Shown here: positions 15,697 through 21,623 of the stretch, piece by piece
Layout: each line of letters opens with the position of its first letter
Position numbering within the stretch: position 1 is the stretch's first letter
Assembly (NCBI GenBank): GCA_964428485.1
Contig: CAYRYP010000019.1
Location: 1-21,623, forward strand
Length of the DNA: 21,623 nt
Reading direction: 5' to 3'
DNA from: CAZPAN01 sp964428485
GTDB lineage: Bacteria; Actinomycetota; Coriobacteriia; Coriobacteriales; CADBOM01
Position numbers and translations under genes: made by a program
The notes under the pieces: generated by a model
Databases searched by the model: none
What the model was told of the DNA's origin: nothing
Seen by the model: the letters and a program-made list of their open reading frames with translations, nothing else

Positions 15697-16485
15697 CTAT
15701 AGGACTTGCAGGACTAAATAAATATTGAGGGAGCCCGTGCGCCCGTCTGAGTCGAAGGAGTCGACTAGGCGGGCGCGCCCGTCCTCGCATGTCCGCTCGA
15801 CGAGCGCATGGACTTCCGTATGATCGAAGGAGTGGCAGTAGCGCCATGCTCCTTCTATGTCCTGCCAGCCGAGTATACGGTCGTTTGGCTCGAGGTCGCC
15901 AATGTCCAGTGCGGATCTAGCCTTTGAATCGCTCTCTTCGGCCCTCTTCGAGAGACCGGGGTCGGAGAGGAAGTTCCAAAGTGAGACCATGACAAGGCCA
16001 CCGGGGCGTGCGGCATGGCACAGCTCCCGCATCGCGTTGATGCGCAAGTCGCTGCCGGGGATGTGGTGCATAACCCCGAAGCAGGCCACAACGTCGCATC
16101 TGGGGATGCCGTGGGAGGCAAGGACGCCTGTGTCTCCGGACCCACCATTCTCGCTAGCATTTAAAAGCGCTTCGACTAGATCTAACTGGTGAAACTTGAC
16201 CTGCAGCTTCGCGGCGTTGCCCGCTACTGGAGTCGGTTCGGAGTCAAGGGCGTGCACCTTGTCGATCAGCCCTGGATACTTCCTTGCCAGAAAGTTTTCT
16301 AGGCGCATGTTGCCGCAGCCTATGTCGGCGAGCGAGAGGCCGCTGCCAAGCTCGCTTTGCGCGATGCTGGCGCATCTCTCCCAACCGGGCCACGCCGATC
16401 TTCTGGTGGCGGAGAACGACTCGGCCTGTGTACGGTAGAAATCCCGGTTGATGCGGTTGAGGGTTCTTGTGAGCTCAAAGTCCAT
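15697..16485 (-). CDS. Trm9/ALKBH8-like SAM-dependent methyltransferase
   Basis: A 262-residue class I methyltransferase. Motif I is DIGCGN (54-59). Several features match the tRNA-uridine methyltransferase Trm9 and the methyltransferase domain of ALKBH8 more than generic families: an N-terminal FYxxxAESFSATR...WP (19-33), GVMHHIPG (137-144) followed by ELCHAARPGGLVMVSLW, and a C-terminal RYCHSF...EVHALVE (215-230) resembling the RYYH...GEL element. Trm9 methylates cm5U34 of tRNA to mcm5U. The gene lies 17 bp divergent from elp3, which makes the cm5 group, strengthening the assignment. ATG 16485 has no ribosome binding site but TATTAT ends 6 bases before it, implying a leaderless mRNA. The Trm9 function is inference; the methyltransferase fold is clear. 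Confidence 0.78.
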   Translation of the reverse strand: MDFELTRTLNRINRDFYRTQAESFSATRRSAWPGWERCASIAQSELGSGLSLADIGCGNMRLENFLARKYPGLIDKVHALDSEPTPVAGNAAKLQVKFHQLDLVEALLNASENGGSGDTGVLASHGIPRCDVVACFGVMHHIPGSDLRINAMRELCHAARPGGLVMVSLWNFLSDPGLSKRAEESDSKARSALDIGDLEPNDRILGWQDIEGAWRYCHSFDHTEVHALVERTCEDGRARLVDSFDSDGRTGSLNIYLVLQVL

Positions 16486-16490
16486 GCCGA

Positions 16491-16497
16491 GATAATA
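16491..16497. promoter_or_regulatory. Symmetric bidirectional -10 element for elp3 and the Trm9-like gene
   Basis: GATAAT (16491-16496, plus strand) lies exactly 6 bases before the GTG at 16503; TATTAT (16497-16492, minus strand) lies exactly 6 bases before the ATG at 16485. Each matches TATAAT at five of six positions. That spacing puts transcription starts on the start codons, so both mRNAs should be leaderless. A plus-strand -35 candidate is TTGTGA (16467-16472, 18-bp spacer); no good minus-strand -35 is seen. Confidence 0.5.
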
Positions 16498-16502
16498 CCG
16501 CA

Positions 16503-18455
16503 GTGCACAACGCCATCACCCNNNNNNNNNNNNNNNNNNNNNNNNNNNNNNNNNNNNNNNNNNNNNNNNNNNNNNNNNNNNNNNNNNNNNNNNNNNNNNN
16601 NNNNNNNNNNNNNNNNNNNNNACCCGGTCCAGAGCGCCTCGATGCGATGATCAGGCACTCTAACAGAAACATTCCCCAGGGTCCCGGACGCATCTCCAAG
16701 CGCGATCTCCTCCCGGCGTACATGCGCCTGCTCGATGCGGGCAACCTTGATGTTGCAACTGACCCTACAGTCGACTCCGCAGTCCGGCAGTGTCTTCGGA
16801 TGAAGCCTCGCAGGACCGCTTCTGGGGTCGCCACGATTACGGTCATCACGATGCCTCATCCCTGCTCTGGAAATTGTGCGTTCTGTCCCTGTGATGTGAG
16901 CATGCCGAAGAGCTACCTTGCCTCAGAACCCGCCTGTCAGCGTGCGCTAGATGCCTGTTTCGACCCGTATGTGCAGGTCTCGCGCAGGCTGAGAGCGCTT
17001 ACCGAGATGGGGCATGTCACTGGCAAGGTGGAGATGATAGTGCTCGGTGGCACCTGGGACGACTATCCCGCCACCTATAGGGAGTGGTTCGTCTCAGAGC
17101 TTTTCCGCGCGCTCGGCGATGGCGTGGGACATGCGGCGGAGGAGGAGTGCGAGAGGGTAATGGCGCTCTATCGCGCGCTCGGCATATCGCCGGAGTCGAT
17201 CGTAGATGCGGCATCGAGGGTGCAGGTGGGCCTCGAGCGCGGAGAGCTTTCCTACAACGAGGCTGTTCGTGACCTCTACGGAGAGGACACCGCGTGGGAG
17301 AGGCTTCTTTCGGCACGCATGGGTGAGGCGTGGGACCTAGGTGAGCTTCAGCGTGAAAATGAGTCCGCTGATCACCGGATGGTCGGCCTTTCGCTCGAGA
17401 CGCGCCCCGACAGGGTGACGCCGGAGTCACTGGCTAGCATGCGCCGGCTAGGGTGCACAAAGATACAGATCGGGGTTCAGTCGATGCGAGCGGAGTCGCT
17501 TGAGTCCAGCTCTCGCGGTGCCTTGCCGCCCGACGCCCGTCGAGCGATGGTCCTCTCGCGACTCGCCGGCCTCAAGAGCCATGTGCACTTTATGCCCAAC
17601 CTTCCTGGGGCCAACGTAGATGAGGATCTGAAGAGTTACATCTCGCTCTTCGAGGACGCCTCGATGATGCCCGACGAGATCAAACTCTATCCCTGTGTCC
17701 TCGTCCGCGGCACCCAGCTGGTGGGGATGTTTGAGCGAGGGGAATGGGCCCCGTATTCCGAGGATGCGCTCGTGGACCTCCTCGAGAGCTGTGAGCTAGC
17801 AACGCCTGTGTGGTGCCGCATCTCCAGAATGGTCCGGGATATCTCCGCCCACGACATCGTTGCAGGCAACCGTAAGGTCAACCTTCGGCAGATGGTGGAT
17901 GCCCGCCTGGACGCCTCCGGTGCGAATGTGGGCGAGATCAGGAGACGGGAGCTCGCTCTGCGCACGGCCGACACCTCGGAGCTCTCGCTCGATGTGGTGG
18001 AGTACGTCACCGATGTCACAAGCGAGCGGTTTCTGCAGTGGGTCACTCCCGACGGCAGTATCGCCGGCTTCTGCCGTCTCTCCCTTCCTCTTCCCGAAGC
18101 ACTTGCGCTACTCGACAACGCGCTTCCGATCTCTGCCGGTCAGGCCATGATACGAGAACTGCATGTCTACGGCAGGGTCTCCGATCTGCACGCCGGTGGG
18201 TCAGCGCTCACCTCTGGAAATCGAGCTGCCGGGGAGGGCGTGCAGCACAGGGGGCTCGGCAGTGCGCTTGTTGCCCGCGCGTGCGAGATCGCGCATGCAG
18301 AGGGCTTCTCAGCTATCAACGTGATAAGCGCGGTGGGCACCCGCGGTTACTACAGGTCGCTCGGATTCTCGGATGCCGGTCCCTACCAACGCATGGAGCT
18401 TCCGGCAGACCCCCTTGGACCGCTTTACCGCGCCCCCGCTTCGCAGACGCGCTAA
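16503..18455 (+). CDS. elp3: Elp3-type tRNA wobble-uridine radical SAM/acetyltransferase
   Basis: About 650 codons, of which 34 fall in a run of Ns, so exact length and frame through the gap are unverified. Elp3 uses acetyl-CoA and SAM radical chemistry to build the cm5 side chain on uridine-34 of tRNA. Seen: KPRRTASGV, the radical-SAM motif CSGNCAFC (Cys121, 125, 128), SYLASEPA, DPYVQ, KVEMIVLGGTW, LSLETRPD (297-303), IQIGVQS, HFMPNLPG, LYPCVLVRGT, RELHVYG, and a C-terminal GNAT domain with HRGLGSALV (582-590) and TRGYYRSLGF. Compared with eukaryotic Elp3 an extra segment of roughly 65 residues sits at about 212-280. GTG 16503 has no ribosome binding site but is placed for a leaderless transcript. 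The aminotransferase gene follows 61 bp downstream, possibly cotranscribed. Confidence 0.92.
   Translation: MHNAITXXXXXXXXXXXXXXXXXXXXXXXXXXXXXXXXXXPGPERLDAMIRHSNRNIPQGPGRISKRDLLPAYMRLLDAGNLDVATDPTVDSAVRQCLRMKPRRTASGVATITVITMPHPCSGNCAFCPCDVSMPKSYLASEPACQRALDACFDPYVQVSRRLRALTEMGHVTGKVEMIVLGGTWDDYPATYREWFVSELFRALGDGVGHAAEEECERVMALYRALGISPESIVDAASRVQVGLERGELSYNEAVRDLYGEDTAWERLLSARMGEAWDLGELQRENESADHRMVGLSLETRPDRVTPESLASMRRLGCTKIQIGVQSMRAESLESSSRGALPPDARRAMVLSRLAGLKSHVHFMPNLPGANVDEDLKSYISLFEDASMMPDEIKLYPCVLVRGTQLVGMFERGEWAPYSEDALVDLLESCELATPVWCRISRMVRDISAHDIVAGNRKVNLRQMVDARLDASGANVGEIRRRELALRTADTSELSLDVVEYVTDVTSERFLQWVTPDGSIAGFCRLSLPLPEALALLDNALPISAGQAMIRELHVYGRVSDLHAGGSALTSGNRAAGEGVQHRGLGSALVARACEIAHAEGFSAINVISAVGTRGYYRSLGFSDAGPYQRMELPADPLGPLYRAPASQTR
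16522..16621. other. Assembly gap (100 Ns)
   Basis: Exactly 100 undetermined bases, the conventional placeholder for a gap of unknown size. It lies in the N-terminal coding part of elp3. The frame happens to continue across it, but the true length may differ, and part of the divergent promoter region could be hidden here. Confidence 0.99.
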
Positions 18456-18516
18456 CATGTCGTAGGGGACGCGCGACCCCATCCACCACACTCGGCTTTC
18501 CAGAAATGGGGGAGAG

Positions 18517-19701
18517 ATGATAAACGAGAGTATGTACCAGCTGGGCGCTCAGCCCTCTGCCATCAGGGAGCTTTTCGCCTACGGACTGGAGCGCAAAGCA
18601 CAGATCGGGGACGACAAGGTCTTCGACTTCAGCTTGGGCAATCCCTCGATCCCGGCTCCGCAGGCGGTTGCGGACGCTTTGGTGGAGCTGGCGGGCCAGA
18701 GCGCGGTCGAGCTCCACGGCTACACGCCTGCGCAGGGCCTCCTCTCGTGCCGCAAGGCGATAGCGGACAACCTCAATGCACGCTTCGGCACCTCCTACAC
18801 CCCCGACGAACTCTACATGACGATGGGCGCCGCCGCCTCGCTGGCTTGCTCCATTAAGGCGCTTGCGAACCCTGGTGACGATGTGATCGTCGTGAGCCCC
18901 TATTTCCCAGAGTACAGGCTGTGGATAGAGGCTGCGGGGGCGAGATGTGTCGAGGTCCCCGCCCGTACGCAGGATTTCCAGATCGATGTCGATGCGATGG
19001 GATCGGCCATCACCGAGCGTACTCGTGCCGTCATTGTGAACAGCCCCAACAACCCGGTGGGGACCGTCTACTCTGAGCAGAACATCCGCGAGCTTGCCAG
19101 CCTCTTGCGCGAGGCGGGCGAGAGATTCGGGGAGCCGATCTACCTCATCTCCGACGAGCCCTACCGTGAGATCTGCTTCACCGACACACCCGCCTGGATA
19201 CCCTCGATCTACGAGAACACGATCGTGTGCTACTCGTGGTCGAAGTCGCTGAGTATGCCGGGCGAGCGTATCGGGTACGTACTCGTGCCGGGAGGGATCG
19301 CGGACTCCGCCAGGGTCTACGCTGCGGTCTGTGGTGCCGGTAGAGCGCTTGGATACGTGTGCGCACCCGCAATGTTCCAGATGGTCATAGAGAGGTGCAT
19401 CAACGAGCCCACTGACGTTGAGGCATACGCCACCAACAGGAGACTGCTCACCGGCATAATGGACGATCTCGGATACAGCTACATAGAGCCCGAAGGCGCT
19501 TTCTACCTCTGGGTCAGGTCACTTGAAGACGACGCCGAGGCCTTTGCGGAGCGCGCGAGGGCCCATGAGCTGCTGCTTGTGCCCTCGAACGGCTTTGGGT
19601 GCGAGGGATGGGTGCGCATCGGCTACTGCGTTGCCCAGAGTGTGATCGAGGGCTCCAGGGACGCCTTTGCAGCGCTCATGGCGGAGTATCGTAGCCAGTA
19701 G
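18517..19701 (+). CDS. PLP-dependent aminotransferase (class I/II, fold type I)
   Basis: A 394-residue cytoplasmic aminotransferase. Key residues: the N-terminal FDFSLGNPSIP, HGYTPAQG, the NSPNNPVG motif (Asn178-Asn179-Pro180), DEPYRE with Asp213 that pairs with the PLP ring nitrogen, the Schiff-base lysine Lys243 in SWSKSLSMPGERIGY, and a C-terminal GCEGWVRIGYC arginine for the substrate carboxylate. The substrate amino acid cannot be fixed; aspartate or aromatic aminotransferase activity is typical of the subfamily. ATG 18517 follows GGGGGAG very closely (2-3 bases), yet the N-terminus fits the family. It lies 61 bp after elp3 and is followed by a strong terminator. Confidence 0.88.
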   Translation: MINESMYQLGAQPSAIRELFAYGLERKAQIGDDKVFDFSLGNPSIPAPQAVADALVELAGQSAVELHGYTPAQGLLSCRKAIADNLNARFGTSYTPDELYMTMGAAASLACSIKALANPGDDVIVVSPYFPEYRLWIEAAGARCVEVPARTQDFQIDVDAMGSAITERTRAVIVNSPNNPVGTVYSEQNIRELASLLREAGERFGEPIYLISDEPYREICFTDTPAWIPSIYENTIVCYSWSKSLSMPGERIGYVLVPGGIADSARVYAAVCGAGRALGYVCAPAMFQMVIERCINEPTDVEAYATNRRLLTGIMDDLGYSYIEPEGAFYLWVRSLEDDAEAFAERARAHELLLVPSNGFGCEGWVRIGYCVAQSVIEGSRDAFAALMAEYRSQ

Positions 19702-19753
19702 AACGGAGGGAAGAGAGGCTAGGGAGGTTCGAGCACCCTGCCTCAAGAATGAG

Positions 19754-19794
19754 AACGACCCCATGGTGTCTGATATCACCACGGGGTCGTTTTT
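19754..19794. terminator. Strong bidirectional rho-independent terminator
   Basis: Inverted repeat with arms 19755-19768 and 19777-19790 (13 of 14 pairs, one A-C mismatch), loop of 8, then TTTTT (19790-19794) on the plus strand. On the minus strand the stem is followed by TTCTCATTCTT. It serves both the aminotransferase and the convergent alcohol dehydrogenase. Confidence 0.9.
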
Positions 19795-19821
19795 GCAACC
19801 GGTTGCTATAGCGCTCGGAAC

Positions 19822-20922
19822 TTAGCCGATGTCGAGAATGGGCTTGATGACCTTGCCGTTCTTGAGATCATCAATGGCCTCGTGGATCTGGTCGAACTTG
19901 TAGTGCTTGGCGAGCTTGTCGATGGGGAACTCCCCAGCCTTGTAGTGCTCGACCATCTTGGGGATAAACTCCCTCGGGTCGCACCCGCCCTTCGCGAGTC
20001 CCTTGAGGGTGCGCGACTTGTTCATCAGCATCGGCTCAAGTGCGATCGGCACCTCGGCATCACCGGTGACGCTGATGAGGCAGCAGGTCCCGAGGGTGGA
20101 GAGGCAGTTGATGGCGTTAAGGATGACGACGGGTACGCCGGTGCACTCGAGGCTGTAGTTGGCCCCATGGCCCCCGGTGATCTCGCGAATAGCCTCGGGT
20201 GCGTCGACGTTCTTGGAGTTGACGGTGTGGGTGGCTCCGAACTGTTTGACGAACTCCAGCTTGTCGTCGAAGACGTCGACGGCGATAATCGGGTCGCAAC
20301 CGCAGATCTTGGCGGCCATGATCGCGGCCATTCCGACGCCTCCGCAGCCGAAGACTGCGATGGAGGAGCCCTTCTCCGGCGAGAGCCCATTGATAACAGA
20401 CCCAGCCCCTGTCATGGCGCCGCATCCGAGCGAGGAGAGGTTGCGCAGACTATCCTCATCGACGTCGACCACGATGGCGCAGTTGGCGGCAGCGATGACA
20501 TGATCGGCGAAGGAGCCCTGCATGTACATCGACGAGCACTCCACGCCGTTCTGGCTGGCGCGGAAGGTTCCGTCGCGGTAGACCCCCTTGAAGATGAAGT
20601 CGTTCTGGTTCTCACAGATGAAGGAATGGCCATCGAGGCACTCCGGGCAGGTGCCGCAGGAGGGGAGACAGACGATGACCTTGTCGCCGGGTTTGTGGGT
20701 GGTGACACCCGGTCCGACCTTCTCGACGATCCCGGCTCCCTCGTGCCCGAGAATGGCGGGCAGCGGAGAAGGAACGATACCGCCTAGCACTGCGAGGTCT
20801 GAACGGCAGATGCCCGAGGAGAGGATCTTGACAAGAACCTCACCCTCCCTGGGGGCGGATAGCTCTGCACTCTCAATCTCGATCTTGTTGATCTCATGCA
20901 TTACCGCAGCCTTGATTTCCAT
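19822..20922 (-). CDS. Zinc-dependent alcohol dehydrogenase (MDR superfamily)
   Basis: A 366-residue medium-chain dehydrogenase/reductase interconverting alcohols and aldehydes with NAD(H). Catalytic zinc ligands are Cys39 (SGICRSD), His60 with Glu61 (GHEGAG) and Cys167 (LGCGAMTG). The structural zinc lobe has Cys89, Cys92, Cys95 and Cys103 (CX2CX2CX7C). The Rossmann motif is GCGGVG (192-197), and Asp216 after the second strand indicates NAD preference. The layout resembles aryl/benzyl-alcohol or class III-like dehydrogenases; the substrate is not determinable. Start choice: ATG 20922 lies 7 bases after GGGAGG (20935-20930), better than the ATG eight codons upstream. It is monocistronic, convergent with the aminotransferase at a shared terminator. 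Confidence 0.88.
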   Translation of the reverse strand: MEIKAAVMHEINKIEIESAELSAPREGEVLVKILSSGICRSDLAVLGGIVPSPLPAILGHEGAGIVEKVGPGVTTHKPGDKVIVCLPSCGTCPECLDGHSFICENQNDFIFKGVYRDGTFRASQNGVECSSMYMQGSFADHVIAAANCAIVVDVDEDSLRNLSSLGCGAMTGAGSVINGLSPEKGSSIAVFGCGGVGMAAIMAAKICGCDPIIAVDVFDDKLEFVKQFGATHTVNSKNVDAPEAIREITGGHGANYSLECTGVPVVILNAINCLSTLGTCCLISVTGDAEVPIALEPMLMNKSRTLKGLAKGGCDPREFIPKMVEHYKAGEFPIDKLAKHYKFDQIHEAIDDLKNGKVIKPILDIG

Positions 20923-20997
20923 CGGCAAACCTCCCTGATTAAACAAGCTGACACACTACTAAAACAATACCATTACTATTCAAATATCATTATTCTT

Positions 20998-21021
20998 CAG
21001 ATAGATAATTCGTCAGATAGA
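20998..21021. repeat. Pair of 8-bp direct repeats (CAGATAGA)
   Basis: CAGATAGA at 20998-21005 and 21014-21021, 16 bp apart, in the AT-rich divergent region between the alcohol dehydrogenase and the zinc-ribbon gene. Possible regulator half-sites; no function shown. Confidence 0.35.
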
Positions 21022-21032
21022 CAACTGGGCGT

Positions 21033-21056
21033 GAGAGCAGGCGACCTCTCGTTTTT
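21033..21056 (+). terminator. Weak terminator- or attenuator-like hairpin
   Basis: GAGAG (21033-21037) pairs with CTCTC (21046-21050) across an 8-base loop, followed by TTTTT (21052-21056). It precedes the zinc-ribbon gene by about 60 bases, so it could be a leader attenuator; the stem is short. Confidence 0.35.
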
Positions 21057-21117
21057 GGAACATAACGAAAACATGATACATTTGCTTTCCGCAGCGCTAA
21101 AGGAGAGGGCGGTAACC

Positions 21118-21623
21118 ATGTTTTGTACGAAATGCGGAAACGAAGTACAAGAAGGGGCGGTCTTTTGCGGCAACTGTGGCAATCCTTTGGGCCAGGGTTC
21201 AGCATCTGCTGCAAGCTCGACAGCGTCTGTAGGAGCTGCTCCAAGTAGCGCTCCTGTTGGTGTTGCAGCGGCTCGAAAAAAGCCCATACTGCCCATCGCC
21301 CTTGCGGTAATTGTTGTTGCGGTTATTGGTGTGGCTATTTTTACAGGTGGTTTTGGTTTACTGAGTTCAGGTTCGGGAGTGGCCGCCAAAGACAGCCTAG
21401 AAGAATATACCTGGGAAGAGCTTTCTGCCATAAGCGCAGAGATTGCTACAGCCTCTGATGAAGATAAAGCCGTAACGATCGCTAAAAAATACAACCTCGT
21501 GAATGACGACGGAACACTCGATGGAACCCAAACCAAAAGCGTAACGCTTACTGATGGCACGGTGACAAGCGTGCAAATCGCAGGTTTTGCTCACGACGAC
21601 AAATCAGATGGTTCTGGTAAAGC
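21118..21623 (+). CDS. Zinc-ribbon, single-pass membrane protein (partial, N-terminal part)
   Basis: 168 codons are visible; the gene runs off the right edge. Residues 1-25 form a zinc ribbon with CTKC (Cys3, Cys6) and CGNC (Cys17, Cys20). A low-complexity Ser/Ala/Gly linker (25-52) follows, then a basic patch ARKK and a transmembrane helix (about 55-76). The remaining extracytoplasmic part (YTWEELSAISAEIA..., KKYNL, TLDGTQTKSVTLTDG, FAHDD) resembles the start of DUF6273-type domains, from memory and unverified. The zinc ribbon would be cytoplasmic. ATG 21118 follows AAGGAG at about 11-12 bases. Base composition is more AT-rich than most of the window, hinting at a different history. Function unknown. 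Confidence 0.8.
   Translation, partial: MFCTKCGNEVQEGAVFCGNCGNPLGQGSASAASSTASVGAAPSSAPVGVAAARKKPILPIALAVIVVAVIGVAIFTGGFGLLSSGSGVAAKDSLEEYTWEELSAISAEIATASDEDKAVTIAKKYNLVNDDGTLDGTQTKSVTLTDGTVTSVQIAGFAHDDKSDGSGK

Noticed and set aside
19882..20787. A 301-codon plus-strand open frame
   Set aside because: It is antisense to the zinc alcohol dehydrogenase, whose zinc ligands and Rossmann motif are intact.

Overview
The window is high-GC, gene-dense chromosomal DNA from what looks like an anaerobic actinobacterium, most likely of the class Coriobacteriia. This rests on [FeFe]-hydrogenase maturases (HydE, HydG) in a high-GC Gram-positive-like background, a bacterial Elp3, a DUF1846 protein, a clostridial/coriobacterial-type pyridoxamine kinase, and GGAGG-type ribosome binding sites alongside GTG and TTG starts. 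The assignment is inferred from family content; no rRNA or tRNA gene is present to confirm it. I see no CRISPR array, insertion sequence, integrase or prophage gene.

Layout. 1-1703 (minus strand): hydE followed by hydG, the latter cut by the window edge; both are radical-SAM maturases of the [FeFe]-hydrogenase H-cluster. 1893-2954 (+): a YeiH/UPF0324 membrane transporter. 3076-3321 (-): a small metal-binding HMA protein, converging on the transporter at a shared terminator. 3325-3530: an intergenic region with a perfect 12-bp operator-like palindrome and a 9-bp direct repeat. 3531-4514 (-): a D-2-hydroxyacid dehydrogenase in a more AT-rich stretch. 4883-5713 (+): pyridoxamine/pyridoxal kinase. 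5722-7203 (-): a DUF1846 protein. 7429-8334 (+): NudC-type NADH pyrophosphatase. 8349-10265 (-) and 10363-10917 (+): a divergent DUF2207 membrane protein / LemA pair. 10975-11946 (-): an AraC-family regulator, divergent from two ABC exporter-fold half-transporters (12111-13919 and 13927-15666, +) that probably form a heterodimer, an arrangement reminiscent of siderophore systems. 15697-16485 (-): a Trm9-like methyltransferase, divergent by 17 bp from Elp3 (16503-18455, +), which is interrupted by a 100-N assembly gap. 18517-19701 (+): a PLP aminotransferase. 19822-20922 (-): a zinc alcohol dehydrogenase. 21118 to the end (+): a zinc-ribbon membrane-anchored protein, truncated by the window.

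The most interesting unit is the elp3 / Trm9-like pair. In eukaryotes Elp3 builds the cm5 group on wobble uridine-34 of tRNA and Trm9 (ALKBH8 in animals) methylates it to mcm5U. Here homologues of both enzymes lie head to head in a bacterium. Their start codons are 18 bp apart, each preceded by a -10-like hexamer six bases upstream, and the two hexamers overlap as a near-palindrome. This predicts one symmetric promoter firing two leaderless mRNAs and, as inference, a bacterial mcm5U-type wobble modification pathway.
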